This document shows positions 31,752 through 43,452 of a stretch of DNA of 64,000 nucleotides, piece after piece. Each line of letters starts with the position of its first letter. The stretch's first letter is position 1. The DNA comes from Serpula lacrymans var. lacrymans S7.9. Taxonomy: Eukaryota > Basidiomycota > Agaricomycetes > Boletales > Serpulaceae. A program made the position numbers and the translations under genes. The notes under the pieces are model-generated. The model worked only from the letters and a program-made list of their open reading frames with translations. It was not told the DNA's origin and searched no databases. Location of the stretch: NCBI RefSeq assembly GCF_000218685.1, contig NW_006763307.1:408507-472506 (forward strand). The letters are read 5' to 3'.

Positions 31752-34500
31752 TTCCCCATCAAAGTTCCAGGCTTATGAATTAGTTTATAATTAAACCTCG
31801 ACAAGTACACTGCATAATGGGCCTGTCTCCGGTTCAGGTCTCGGGCCGTCATAAAATACTCCAGATTCTTATGATTGGTCCAAATTTCAAATTGGTGCCT
31901 AGCACCTTCTAAGTAGTGCCGCCAGTGCTCTAAAGCGCAAATAATAGCCAGCATCTCCTTATCGTAAATTTGATAGTTGCGCTCTGTAGGCGACAAACTA
32001 TGCAGTAAATAGGCGCAAGGCCTCCAAAGATTGTCAGGGCATTTAATTGATAAAACAGCCCCAGTAGCAAAATCAGAAGAGTTGGTTTCTAGCCGGAACT
32101 CCTTGTCTAACTCTGTAAATGCTAATATGGGCACTGTTGTAAATGCCTGTTTAAGCTTATCAAAAGCTTCTTGTTCTTTAGCACCCCAGTGCCAAACAAT
32201 GTCCTTTTTAGTGAGATCATTCAACAGCCTCATTATCTTTGCAAAATTTTCAACAAACCTTCAGTAGAAGTTGCCTAAGCCAAGGAAGGCCCTAACTCCT
32301 TTGACACAAGTAGGTTCAGGCCAATCCAGTATAGCTTGAACTTTCTCAGGATGGATCCTGACTCCATTCTGGCCAATTATCATACTGAGGAATTCTACTT
32401 CCTTCACTTTAAAGTTACATTTTTTGGGTTTGACAAGAAAGTCCCGTTCCTGTAAGCATTGAAGGACTTCTTGCACAATCCTGTCATGTTCAGCCTCTTC
32501 GTTCGACTTTGTAAATATTAATAAATTGTCAATGTAAATGACAACACAGTTTTCCATTTCCGCAAAGATCCTGTTCATCATGTTCTGGAAGGTTGCCAGT
32601 GAATTGGTCAACCCAAAGAACATAACAAGTGGTTCAAAGGGTCCTCAGTGGCACGTGAACGCGGCCTTCCAAGCATCTTCTTCTTTGATTTGTACATTAT
32701 TGTACCCCCATCTGAGATCCATCTTTGTTAAGATCTTGGCACCAGCCAACTTGTCTACTAGCTGGCTAATCAAAGGCAGCGGATACGCATTTTTAACCGT
32801 GTACTCATTCAAGTAATAATAGTCCATAATCATACACTTCTTACCATCTTTTTTAGGAATGAAGAGCACCGGGAACATCATAGGGCTTTTGGAAGGTCTG
32901 ATGTAACCCTTCCTAAGCTGTTCATCTATGAAACTTGATACTTCATCTCTTTCTGGAGCAGAGAGAGGTATCATGTGTCCTTTCCTTGGTTTGAAGGTGT
33001 CCTTCAAATCTATAGCATGGTCCCAAGGCTTAGCCTCTGGGAAGCGCTCTGACTTATGTTTAGAAAAGACTTTCCAGAAGTCATGGTACTCGGGAGGTAC
33101 CAGCCTCTTAATCTCTTCCTCTGGTTTTACCTCGTCATTGCCATTGTCAATCTTTTCTAAAGATCTGAGCTCATAAATGTGACCAGCGTTTATCTTTTCA
33201 AGACGCTCAGTTTGACGGACGCAACTCGGTTTACCCAAGTTTTCACATTCCTGAGGACAATGTGACAATGCGACAACCCCTGTCTGCCAGTCTATCTCAG
33301 GATTATGTTTAAATAGCCAGGTCCAGCCTAAGATTAAATTAATCTTCCCTAGTTGGGTAGCTTTGGCGGTGACTCGTTCTCTGTGTCCTTGGTACTCAAC
33401 AACAAAAGAACATTTGTGTGTAATACAGCCACCCGCGTTAAGTGTACTGTCAACACTATAGACAGGAATAGATACATCTAATTTTACAAGGGGGAGTCCA
33501 ACTTGCTCCGCCCAGACCTGATCTATGAAGATTCTGTTAGCGCCTGAATCAAGCAGTGCGCTAGTTGAGTGTACTGTGCCTCGGGCAAGGTTTTCCACGC
33601 CAATGTCTAAACAGATCTCTTCTTGGAATGAATATGTGCACATCAACACACACCTTGGGATTCCGGGAAAGGGTGGCTCCAAAGAAGAAGAAGAGGTATT
33701 GAAAGGTATTGAAAGCAACATGTTTTTCTACTTTATTTTTACCAGAATCAAGCACCCTAGTGTTTGTCTCGCTGGGACCACACTCCAGAGGAGACACTGG
33801 TACAGCGGTGGTATTGTAAGTATTTCTAGTATTAACTCCTTCATCATCCTGACCCACTGAATCAGTGCTCAAAGCAGCTATATCATCAGATGGGTCCAGG
33901 GCAAATCCACAGTCACAACTACACATACAAGTACATACTTCAGGTAACAAATTTAGAAATCTATTTACAAATTGGGGAGCCATCCCCTCCTTTCCATTAT
34001 TGCTTGTGCAACACCCCGGAGCAGGGGCTACTTTGTTGTGGTTTACTTCATTGTTCCGAGGAGCGAAGGCACCCAAGTAACCTAAGCTCCAAACTCTTTT
34101 CCCTGAGCTTTCATTTCATTGACCTCTTGGTCATAGAAAAAAGCCCAGATGTCGTCGTATGAATGACCGGCCAGAGTCTGGAGCTGATTGTCCGGTTTTT
34201 CAGTTTCTAGTTGGTGCGCCTGGCGCCCTTGGTTATTATTTTTTTGTTGAGCAGCCCGTGCTCTGTTTGTACAATCTTGGGCCATGTGCCCCTCCTGCCC
34301 ACAGCTGAAGCAGGTGAATCTGTGCTTTTGTCCACTTTGGTTCGCGCCAATATCCATTGGAGCACCCGGTTGCAACCCGAATGGTTGGAACCCATGAGAG
34401 TGATGTTGTTTTTGGTTTGATGATCCAGGGCTCCTCTGGGAATGATTATTTTTGGTGGTGGTATTAAGAACAAAGCTTGAAGGAAGTGTCTAGCCACTTG

Positions 34501-34781
34501 CTGAGAGCAATCAGGGACTGGAACTAGAGTCCAATGTGAGTAACTTTATTATTAGAGAGTATGACAGGTATACAGTACCTAGAGTTCAATGTGAGTAACT
34601 AGAGAATAGGAAGCATTGGACTCTGCAGTACTGTCCGAAGTTTTGTAAACAAAGGTAAACAAAGCAGCCACAAAGGCAAAATAATAGAGAACACAATCAA
34701 TAGTGAATGATAGAAGAATAGATAGAGAAAGGAATGAAAATATATAGGTAGCACAAAGGTGCAGAATCACCAAAACTAACA
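34501..34781. mobile_element. Unknown ~280-bp insertion in gypsy 2 gag
   Basis: Between the capsid-like part of gag and the zinc knuckle the coding frame is broken by an AT-rich block that ends AAACTAACA and has TGCTGAGAG at its left. The motif CAATGTGAGTAACT occurs twice inside. TG..CA-like ends suggest a further solo LTR, but I could not find a clean duplication. Confidence 0.4.
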
Positions 34782-35190
34782 GGTGGACCCGCCACCTTGG
34801 TGCATAGCGTAGAGCTCCATGGCTCTACCAACTCGTTGTACTTCCTCAGTCACCAGGGCCAAATTCTGGTTTCTCGTATCTTGCAGATAAATCTGTTCTG
34901 CAATGCGAGGGTTCACATTGTGTTCCAGCAGTTTTACTGCGTGTTCATTTCCAAGCCCTCCTTGGATGGAGAGGGCCAGGAACCGGGTAACATAATCATC
35001 CCTCCTCATATTTCCTTGTTTGAAGGAACGGATTTGCTGACGCGCCCAGTCACGCTCAGCTTGCGGTTTGAAGTATTTTTCAATCTCTACTTTGAGATTG
35101 TCCCAGGTTGGCCACACACCCACCGTGTAACATTCCTGGAGTCTAACTTGGGCGTATTGACCTGCTACAGGTCCCTTTAGTCGTGATAGC

Positions 35191-35605
35191 TGTAACAACC
35201 AAGAGTTTGTTACTCTGGTGCACAACTAGAACCAACTATAGAGATAATGATGAGGGAACATTTACCCTTTAGGCTTCAACAAGTTAGTTGCGAGGATACA
35301 ACAGGAGGACTCGCTGAGGAGTCTCCTTTGATCTATTGGGGTATATATACTACTACAGGTTTGTTTGTACATATGTACTATACAGTTGATGAAGGCAATG
35401 GCTGATAATGTCATGGGCATAGCCCGTGTGACTAGCTCCACTGCGTGAGAGACTTGTAGCTAGTATAAGAATAAAGGCAGCGCTGTGCGAGAAAGAGGAG
35501 TTTGAACAAAAGGGAAAGTGCCACATGGCACGGAGTGTGAAAACTACAGTAAAAGGTTAAAGAGGAGAATGAAAATTGAAGGTCCAAAAATGTGTTATCG
35601 TAACA
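35191..35605 (-). mobile_element. Solo LTR2 inserted in gypsy 2 gag
   Basis: The duplication ATAGC is exact (35186-35190 and 35606-35610). Taking it out restores the gag frame across ATVALSRLKGPVAGQ. Confidence 0.92.
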
Positions 35606-35883
35606 ATAGCGCTACAGTGGCTATCTCAAAATCATCAGTGAATGCGTCCCAGTTTGCCTTGATCCAAATTTGGAGTTTGATCCACCATTTGACAAATCTT
35701 GCTCAGTCTCCTTCAAAAGCGCCGGGGTCAGCGACGATCTTGACTTTCTTGTTGAACTTCCACTCAACCATGTGTCCAGCTGCTGGGGCAGCCTGAATTT
35801 TGTCGAGCTGAGTTGTCAAGGACAGAATCTGTGCACGCATGTTGCGCAACAGAGTGTTCATGTCCTGTTGTTGGGGTTGCGAC

Positions 35884-36027
35884 TGCTACAATTGACATAC
35901 CAGCACCTACTTACGCTTCACTTTTTGTACTTTTACTTTTCATTTTTCCAAGTCACATGACTGATCATGTGATCATTTACTTTACTTTACATTTTCGGAC
36001 TTTTCATAGTCACATGACCAGTGTTTA
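35884..36027 (+). mobile_element. Truncated LTR1
   Basis: This is the first 144 bp of LTR1 (TGCTACAATTGACATACC start). It breaks off at a 12-bp inverted repeat (TAGTTTTAGAAT at 36026-36037 and its complement at 36057-36068). No second duplication is found. Confidence 0.75.
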
Positions 36028-36189
36028 GTTTTAGAATCCAAAAGAGAAATTTTTGTATTCTAAAACTAATAAACAATAGTTCCACACTATCATTGAGCTA
36101 AAGTACTCCCCTTAACACTGAGGGGCCGTGTATAGTTAATTGTCTCTTCTCCCTGAGCACTACAGGGCCATCGCTAGGAGCGCACCCTT

Positions 36190-36541
36190 TGTCACGACTT
36201 GAACCAGAAGCGCTAGTTTGAGCGCTAATTTCCTTTTTCATTTTCTTCGATATCTGATCACATGACAGATAAGATATGTTAAGCTGCTGCTTTAGCGCGG
36301 ATAACATAAATACGTAGTTATATCAGATCATGTGACCATCACGTGACATAAGTCTAGAATCATTACAAAGAACATCAGTCAGCGCCTCATGGCTGACTTT
36401 CAGAAACATATATATAGTAGACCATCATGTACATATTTTCCTCAGTTGTTGATTAATTCTCAATCGCTACTTGAAACGCTACTTGTTTGATTTGAGCTTT
36501 TATCCCTCCGTTAACTCGGTATAGGGGATAGAGGTTTTACA
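36190..36541 (+). mobile_element. Solo LTR3
   Basis: The duplication CCCTT is exact (36185-36189 and 36542-36546). It is 352 bp and lacks the internal duplication seen in the copy at 614-998. Confidence 0.9.
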
Positions 36542-36638
36542 CCCTTCTGCTATACAGGATATCCCAAAATAATAACCCCTTAACCCTGGGGACTGGGTTT
36601 GCACAAAGTGCAAGAGAGTAGTAAAGAGCAAGTCCTAA

Positions 36639-37036
36639 TGTAACAACCAAGAGTTTAGTTACTCTGGTGCATAACTCAAACAAGCGTTGGGAGGAAGTGC
36701 GTTGGGGTAGGACCGACTTGGTTGTGGGTATATAACAGGAGGACTTGCTGAGGAGTCTCCTTCATTTATTGAGGTATATACTACTACAGGTTGTTTGTAC
36801 ATATGTACTATACAGTTGATGGAGGCAGTGGCTGATAATCTCATAGGGCACAGCCCGTGTGACCAGCTCCACTGCGTGAGATACTTGTATCTAAAAATAA
36901 AGAAAGGCAGTGCAGCGTGAGAAGGTGAAGTTTGAACAAAAGGGAAAGTGCCGCATGGCACAGTGTGTGAAAACTACAGAAGAAAGTTGAAGAGGAGAAT
37001 GAAATTTAAAGGTCCGAAAATTGTGTTATCGTAACA
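36639..37036 (-). mobile_element. LTR2 copy, possibly a 5' LTR
   Basis: It lies upstream (in minus orientation) of the gypsy 2 gag start, at the distance of a short leader once inserted LTRs are removed. Its sequence diverges clearly from the 3' LTR at 29493, especially over the first 120 bp. Flanks (CCTAA and GTGAC) do not match each other or the other LTR. It may belong to another insertion. Confidence 0.7.
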
Positions 37037-37113
37037 GTGACTAGGTGACCAAAACAGGCAATCACACACCAAAATACTCAATCAAGGACTGCTAGCTTTC
37101 CTTCAGTACATAC

Positions 37114-37954
37114 TGTAAGGAATCATTTTTTCTATTGCATTCCTGCCATGTTGTGGCTCTCCAACCCCTGAGAAGATATCCCAATAGCATAGTGCTGATC
37201 AAGAGCTATGCACGGGAATACTTCGGTGAGAGATTAATCAGTGACATGGACTGTGATCCAGCACCTTCTCATGGGCTCACTGATCCAGCCAATTGTATAT
37301 CCCTTACTAAAGACTTCTCCTACACAATTAGTAATTATGATAGATCATACCATTTCTTCCTTTTTCTTATTGGTTAACTGTTTGGTTGGACCACTCTTTT
37401 ATTCTTTTCTCCTTTTGATCTGACCTCTGTGTAACAACCAAGAGTTATTTACTCTGGCGCACACAGGAACACACTATAAAGAAGATGATGGGGAGTGGTT
37501 ACCCCTTAGGCTGCAGTGAGTTAGTTGTGCTAGACAACAGGAGGACTCGCTGAGTCCTTCCCCCTGTATTACTCTTGTATATATACTAAAATACATGAGG
37601 TACTGTACAGTTGTAAATAAAGTTCAAAGTCTGATGTTTAGCATGTGACCGGTCACATGATGAGTCTAGACACTGGTCAGGTGATGTGTCACATGACTGG
37701 TCATGTGACTTGGAAAATAAAAGTAGAAGTACAAAAGTGAAGCGTAAGTAGGGTGCTGGTATGTTAATTGTAACACTCTGTTGTTTACTATATAAGGAGT
37801 AGATACTCCATGTATTATTTCTTAGTTTAATAGTAGTTTGGATTTGCACCTATACAGAAACTCTTCAATCTCAATACTCTGATCCATTGCCTTTCCTCAA
37901 GAACTTGGCCAGACATTTGTTATTGTTATATAGCTTTGTATCCACTGCCCAACA
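37114..37954 (+). mobile_element. LTR4 copy 1, interrupted by LTR1
   Basis: It starts TGTAAGGAATCATTTTT and ends GCCCAACA. It is similar along its length to the copies at 44176-44679 and 49539-50166. The flanks CATAC and TGTAC match only in part. A solo LTR1 is nested at 37430-37775. Confidence 0.75.
37430..37775 (-). mobile_element. Solo LTR1 nested in LTR4
   Basis: The duplication CTCTG is exact (37425-37429 and 37776-37780). Reverse orientation. Confidence 0.92.
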
Positions 37955-38598
37955 TGTACCACACATACCACCAGCGTCAGGACTTGGTATGACCTGTGGA
38001 ATTTAACTGGTAAGCTCTGCCTGATTTGGTCTGTGAGTGCTGTTGTGACCAGTGTGACCAGAAATTGCAGAACCATTCCAAAACATGTGTCATCTTTTCA
38101 GTTTTGTTCCACTGCTCCAATGCTTTAAGTTCTTGCTTATTTTTCTACATAGAAAACTTAAAATTATATCTACTAGTCAAGTTCCAACAAGCTCAACGAG
38201 TGGTGAGTTATTCAACTTCTCCCCAGACCAATTGCACCTATTGTCCAACAATAGTATCAACATTGGTAATCCTGGTTATTATCTTCGCTCCGGCCGCCGA
38301 CATAGTCACATGATGTGACAATGCTTGTAGCGCGTATTCCATTTGGGAAAGTGTTGTATTTGGGTTTCCATCGTCGCTACCTTGTCGGCTACAATCACAG
38401 TCGTGCTCCAGCTTTCATTAACATTCTGGAGTACAACGAAGAACTTGACGCGAATTCTGTCTTGTTCTCTCAGAATGTAAAAACAAGGCCTACATAGTCG
38501 TAAACATGGCACGTTTGGTACGTATTTTAGTAACAAATATATTTTTTTTACCACTCACATACTCCCCAACACTCCAGTCTTTCGACACTTGGTAGAAA
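37955..38598. other. Border of the repeat island, no clear gene
   Basis: A short plus-strand frame near 38150-38318 ends with an arginine- and histidine-rich tail before TGA; it may be the end of a decayed repeat gene. The remainder is likely 5' flank of the F-box gene. A hairpin-like CATCCCGGGAGCATGGGATG overlaps the region just after its start codon (38602-38621). Confidence 0.3.
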
Positions 38599-40740
38599 AT
38601 GCACATCCCGGGAGCATGGGATGTGCGTGTACATCTCCCTCTGCTACCATCCTTAAGCACACTGTCGGATGACATCTTGGTAGATCATGTGTTTGTGTAT
38701 TTAACAGTTGAGGACATCCTATCATTACGAACAGTAAGTCCTCTCTTTTCGCATATCTTAAAAACGACCTTTCAATGACCCTTCTCAGGTCAGCAGATTA
38801 TACTACAACCTTAGTCATCAAGGTATTATATGGAAACGTTTTCTGCAAAGCCTCGGATATGAAGCACCTCCTTTACCGCCTTCCACGAGATATGCCCTCC
38901 ACTCTATAACGTCGTTCGAAGCTGAGCGACTAGTTACTCGAGCTTTGACGCTTAGACAGAACTGGATGTCTCCAGAACCCGTCGCAAAGGACTTGCACTG
39001 CTTTCGAGCGTATCGACAAATCTTGTCTATGGTCGCTCTCCCGGGTGGAAAGCATCTGGTTGCTTCTGTATCAAATCCAGACAGGAATCACTTTTCCTTA
39101 GTAGTCTATGTCCTTGATCATCGCGTAGGGGGCGTAGTTCCTTTGGCTGAAACGCCCGTGAAACGCAAAGCTTATGATCTACGAGTCAAGTATATGACAA
39201 TCGAAGGGGTTCGGAGCATAGTCATTGCCTTCAACCGCCGAAAGTTTTCCAAGAGATACCAAAAAGAAACGACGTAAGTACCCCTTTCGTTTTTTTTTTT
39301 TTTTGGTTTGTTGCAGTTGTGAAACTAAGTCGTTGCAGGATTAATCCTTCAAGCTATAATACCTTGCGAAACAATCCCTTGTATGGGATAGATTCTCCGG
39401 CTCCTTTTCGCTATACATGCTCATGCATGCAGGTTCCTTTGGATGCACTCGACGCTCTCGCAGACCCTCGCTATCCTCCGGGGTCTATGGAATTCTTTGA
39501 ATTCGCAAGGTCTCAACCACCTCCATTCCGTCTGATTTCTTTGATGCGTTCCACGTCTGAGTTGGGTCCCATCGATCTGGCTGAAGTTCAAGGGAGGCCT
39601 TGCATGGCTGTTGTGAAAAAACCCCGCTTTATTGTCTTCAAAGATCTATCCATCAATGGTCGTATCTCCACTCTCACCTGCGCAAACACACTACCAAATT
39701 CTTTCGACGTACGTTCTGTATAACCAGCCTATCTGTCCAATATAGAACTTACAATCTCCTAGGAACATACCATCTGTAGTTTCCGAATACTTCCAAATCA
39801 AAGTCAAGTTTTCGTTGTCCGCTACATCGAATTGACTGGTCTCGTTCAGCTACCTGGTCCATCTCAACCTTCCATCCCCATTCTGCCCGGTCCACCTGCC
39901 CGAGACCCCGAAGGCCTTTGTAACTTCGCCATGTTCCCCATTCCACCACCTGGGCAAGATGAGCGATATTCATATGCTCCCCAATCGATATTAAATTTCA
40001 GGTTCAGAGATATTGAGAACGTTCAAATTAGCGACCCCAATCTGCTTCCCGTTGGCAACTCCAGTGGTCCTACCCAGGCCCTGCCCCCACCTATTCACAT
40101 TTTCTTGCGCAGGTCGAAAGGTACCGAGTTATATCACGCCCTCATTCCGCCTACTCCACCCGCGAAGTTTCCGTTTCCATCTATCTTTACCCCTTATTAC
40201 TCTCTTGATAACATTCGCAGAATGTCAGCCCATACTTTTTCAGGGGGTGCGTCTACCGGCAGCCATATAGGTCGACCTTGCGCTCTTCCCGGATCACACC
40301 GTTGTCTCCTTCATACAGTACCGGCCGATAATCGCACGGAGTCTCCACCTCTAGTGCAGCTCTATAGCCACTTCGTTGTACCCGAAGACGAAGTGGATGA
40401 CGTTTTCACGCAAAAAGACAGCCCTATTCGAGCTATCAAACGGAATATAGATGTTGCCAGGAATACACCCATAGCTAAGCTCATAACGCCTCAGCAACTG
40501 CGGAGCACTATGAAGCAGGGCGTCATGGCAATTGCTTGGGACGAAGGAATTGGACGAATATTTTTTGCTACTTCACATGACACCCGGCTATATATCCTGG
40601 ATGTTGCCAAAGCTCCGAAAGAAGGTAAGATAAGGTCTGTAATATGAAATATACTTGTTGACTTAAATTTTGGTATTATAGACAAAACAGGTCAGAGGTT
40701 ACCTCTTCCCTTGGAAGACGAACGCATGCTTGAACTTTGA
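38599..40740 (+). CDS. F-box protein with long C-terminal region
   Basis: Exon 1 (38599-38733) begins MHIPGAWDVRVHLPLL. It runs into an F-box completed in exon 2 (LSDDILVDHVFVYLTVEDIL, then VSRLYYNLSHQGIIWKRFL) after an intron at 38734-38788. F-box proteins bind Skp1 and choose substrates for SCF ubiquitin ligases. Downstream exons (to 39273; about 39431-39709; about 39764-40624; last exon 40681-40740) give a poorly conserved region. It includes VALPGGKHLVASVSNPDRN and IAWDEGIGRIFFATSHDTRL, which could form a beta-propeller-like fold. This layout is common in basidiomycete F-box genes. The exon boundaries between 39273 and 39431 are uncertain. No stop or frameshift is seen in the readable exons. 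Confidence 0.75.
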
Positions 40741-41479
40741 GAAATATACCTACTCAAACGTGAGTATAACTTGTTCATCAGGATCGAACAGCGCTAGGCT
40801 GATTTAGAATATTTACCATACTGGTCGACTCCACAAGACAGCCATCATCAGAGTTTGTTTCGAAGGACATGTAGTAATTCTCTCAGATTTACCCTGTTTA
40901 ACAAATAAACCAAGGGAAGAATAAGCATAAGTTTATAGGACGCTATTGGATATCTTATATTTACAATTATTTCTTGCAAATTTCTGGTTTACTTTCTTGT
41001 ATACTCAAATCGCTGGATTGTACGTTATTACTACATGAAATGAAGTACAAAATTTATTATGGTTTTCTTGGTGAACTCTTCTCTCGGAATACAAAGAAGC
41101 ACGATATGGCACTAATAGATTACAGTCTTACTATGCGAGGTATGTCTATCATAGAATGCAGGGTACTAACTTGCAGCGGGAAAAAAAGCCAGCCAGCGCG
41201 AACAAGATGGTATGCAACAATTTATGAAAAGGAGGGAATAAAAATGTTTAAAAACGACAGCCTAAGAGTCCACTCACAGAGCACATAATGTAAACGACAG
41301 TTATCGTCAGTATTTTGGCGACAAGTAGGGCGAAAGGAAGGCGCTCGGAGGCGCCACAGGCTTTGCCTTCTTTTCTCGTTCTTTATCTTTCTCCTTCTTC
41401 CTCCCAAATCCGAGTATCGGCGCAGTCAGTGCCTTCCAGTACGAGGGATTTATAGGAGACTCGGTGAACCACGCCCATC
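40741..41479. other. Intergenic DNA
   Basis: AT-rich spacer between the F-box and Crinkler-type genes. A G/C-rich stretch with CTTTATCTTTCTCC-type pyrimidine tracts just before 41480 looks like a core promoter. No gene seen. Confidence 0.4.
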
Positions 41480-43452
41480 ATGAAGCTCAAGCTCAAGTGC
41501 TACTTTCCAGGGGAGCCGCCGTTTATCACGCAAATAACCGTCGAGGGCAATGACATCGTCGAATCGCTGTTGCGGGAGTTCCACAAGCGGCTCAAGGAGG
41601 TTGACTACGATGTCCCACTGAGAGACCTTGTGCTGTACAAGGTGTGTCTGCCACCTAGTCTACGATGCCAAATGACTGACCCTGGATAGGCGGATGTCAA
41701 GATAAAGCCCGAGGTGGATCTGACAGACCGTGTCATTCAGTGGCTTCGCATCCAACCAGAGGCAGCCGAGCTCAGTGTTCTACATGATATTGGAGACGTG
41801 TTCACCGAAGCCCTGCCAAATGGTACTCTTCATATCATTGTTGCCAATGCCGAGAGTGCGTTTTTTCATGTGTTTCCATACCCCTCCCTAGCCCCCTCAC
41901 CCCGTTTCAGTCAAGGAGCTACTTGACTTTGTTGACGATCCTCAAGCGCGGTCTCGGATACAGATTAAGAAAAGTACGAGTCCACCCACTTGTCACTTGT
42001 TCAATCCTCATTATTTTTGCAGAGCTCGGCAAGCAGTTCGCCAAACTATCATCCAGCCCCTCCCCATCTGCAGTTGTAAGGAGCGCTGATGCATTGGCAA
42101 AGTTCCTCAATGCCGATGGCCATCCTGTGTGCCTCGATCAAGTCCCAGCCGCCATGTTCAGCCCGCCACTTGCGCACCTACAACGGGCCCTCGCCGAGCT
42201 TGGCGATCTCGAGGTGACCGAACATGATGTCAGCCACGCGTCTAGCTTCCTCAGCAGTACAATCATGTCTTATCACAATGAGGACAGTCGCCGGAACGCC
42301 ATTCGGCAGCACGTCGACCACTTAATGGGGGAGCCTGGTCAGTGGGAGGAAAGGCTTGACCGGGTGGGGAACATCCAGCCTGATGCGAGTTGGTGGCAAG
42401 GTGAGTTCCCTGTCACAATCCTGGAGCTGAAAAATGCCCCTGGTATTGGCGGAGATCCTTTTGTTCAAAGTCTTGCCGACTACAGCAAGATTGTGTCGGA
42501 CCCCCAGGTGCGGCAGCACGCATCCACATTCGTATCTCCGTTGACGTGTCCTTTCTAGCTTGCGCACTTTCAAGGATCCTGCAATTTCCCTGTCTTGCTT
42601 CTCGGTCTCTCGGGAAATCGGATCGAGATTGGTGTGGCTGTCTGTGTTGGCTCTATCTACGCATCCAGGCTAGTCGCCTTCAATATCACCCCCGGATTTC
42701 ACTTGTCCGAGAACATCATCCATGCGGCTCGAATCTTCAGGTGCCTTTCATCGTGTCGAGCGGCACTGGCAGCGCACTACCGCGCAGTTCAGGGCAACCA
42801 CATAACTATTGCGGCAATCTACCCTGACCCAACCTCAGTCTCTGGCAATGCATTGCCGTGCCTGACCTACCACGGTGTCCTCTTGCGAACCGGCGAGCAC
42901 ATTTCGACCAGCTTGCCAGACCTGGGAGTTGGGACCACCGCGCTGTACCGGGCTACCCTTGGTGACGCTGCCACCCCTGATGGTGCTACCGAGGTCGTCG
43001 TCAAGTTTGCGAGTCGATACGGTAAAGCAGCCCACCGCCTCTTATCCGATGCCAAACTGGCCCCAAAGCTCCACTGGTGCGAGCCAATCATCGGGGGCCT
43101 TTTTATGGTCGTCATGGACCATCTCGAAGACGGTGCATCAATCTGGCGACTGCGAAACAGTTCAAGGCCCAAACCTGTTCCTGAAGCTGTCTTGAGGGAT
43201 GTTAAAAGGGCACTAAAGCTCTTGCACGAGAATAGGTTTGTGTTCGGAGACCTGCGTGACACGAATGTTGTTTCTTCCAAGGAGCAAGGGTTTCTCGTTG
43301 ATTTCGATTGGGCTGGGAAGGAAGGAGAGGACAGATACCCAGCTGCGCTCAATGAAAATAATAAGTGGCATGCCGAGGTTCGTGCGCACGCCGTTATGAG
43401 CAAGGCGCATGATGATTATCAGTTCGAGCAGTTGGAGGCTCAACTGAAGTAG
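41480..43452 (+). CDS. Crinkler-type protein: Ubl-like header, ExK nuclease-like region, kinase-like domain
   Basis: Five exons (41480-41641, 41690-41855, 41911-41973, 42023-42507, 42559-43452) join without a frame error into 589 residues. The N-terminus (MKLKLKCYFPGEPPFITQI) to about residue 110 resembles the Crinkler header, a ubiquitin-like fold. Residues ~255-390 contain FPVTILELKNAPGIGGDP with an ExK triad as in PD-(D/E)XK nucleases, then LLLGLSGNRIEIGVAV. The last ~180 residues form a kinase-like domain: VVVKF (lysine), RFVFGDLRDTNVV (catalytic loop with Gly for His) and LVDFDWAGKEG (DFD for DFG). Published work on Crinkler-RHS-type effectors describes this header plus REase plus kinase architecture. 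In fungi such proteins may act as effectors or in conflict between genomes. No secretion signal is visible. It appears intact. Confidence 0.7.

Larger units (their letters stand above)
29913..35861 (-). pseudogene. Ty3/gypsy chromovirus remnant 2: gag and pol
   Basis: Reading leftward on the minus strand, Gag starts at ATG 35861 (MNTLLRNMRAQIL) and runs to a zinc knuckle CFSCGQEGHMAQDC (about 34320-34270). Next come protease (LLDSGANRIFIDQVW, ~33550), reverse transcriptase (33130 to 32260), RNase H (32230 to 31757), zinc-binding and integrase core (31400 to 30400) and a chromodomain near 30230-30070. The reverse transcriptase motif reads YIDN (32536-32525) instead of YIDD. In-frame stops occur in gag (in the DPGAFEGD region), at 32645 (TGA for an expected Arg) and around 31240-31200, and there is a frameshift near 33700. 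Insertions are a mini-element (31554), an unknown block (34501-34781) and a solo LTR2 (35191). The element is dead. Confidence 0.9.

Noticed and set aside
29493..37036. One complete gypsy element with paired LTRs
   Set aside because: The outer LTRs are too different from each other and have no matching target duplication, so they probably come from separate events.
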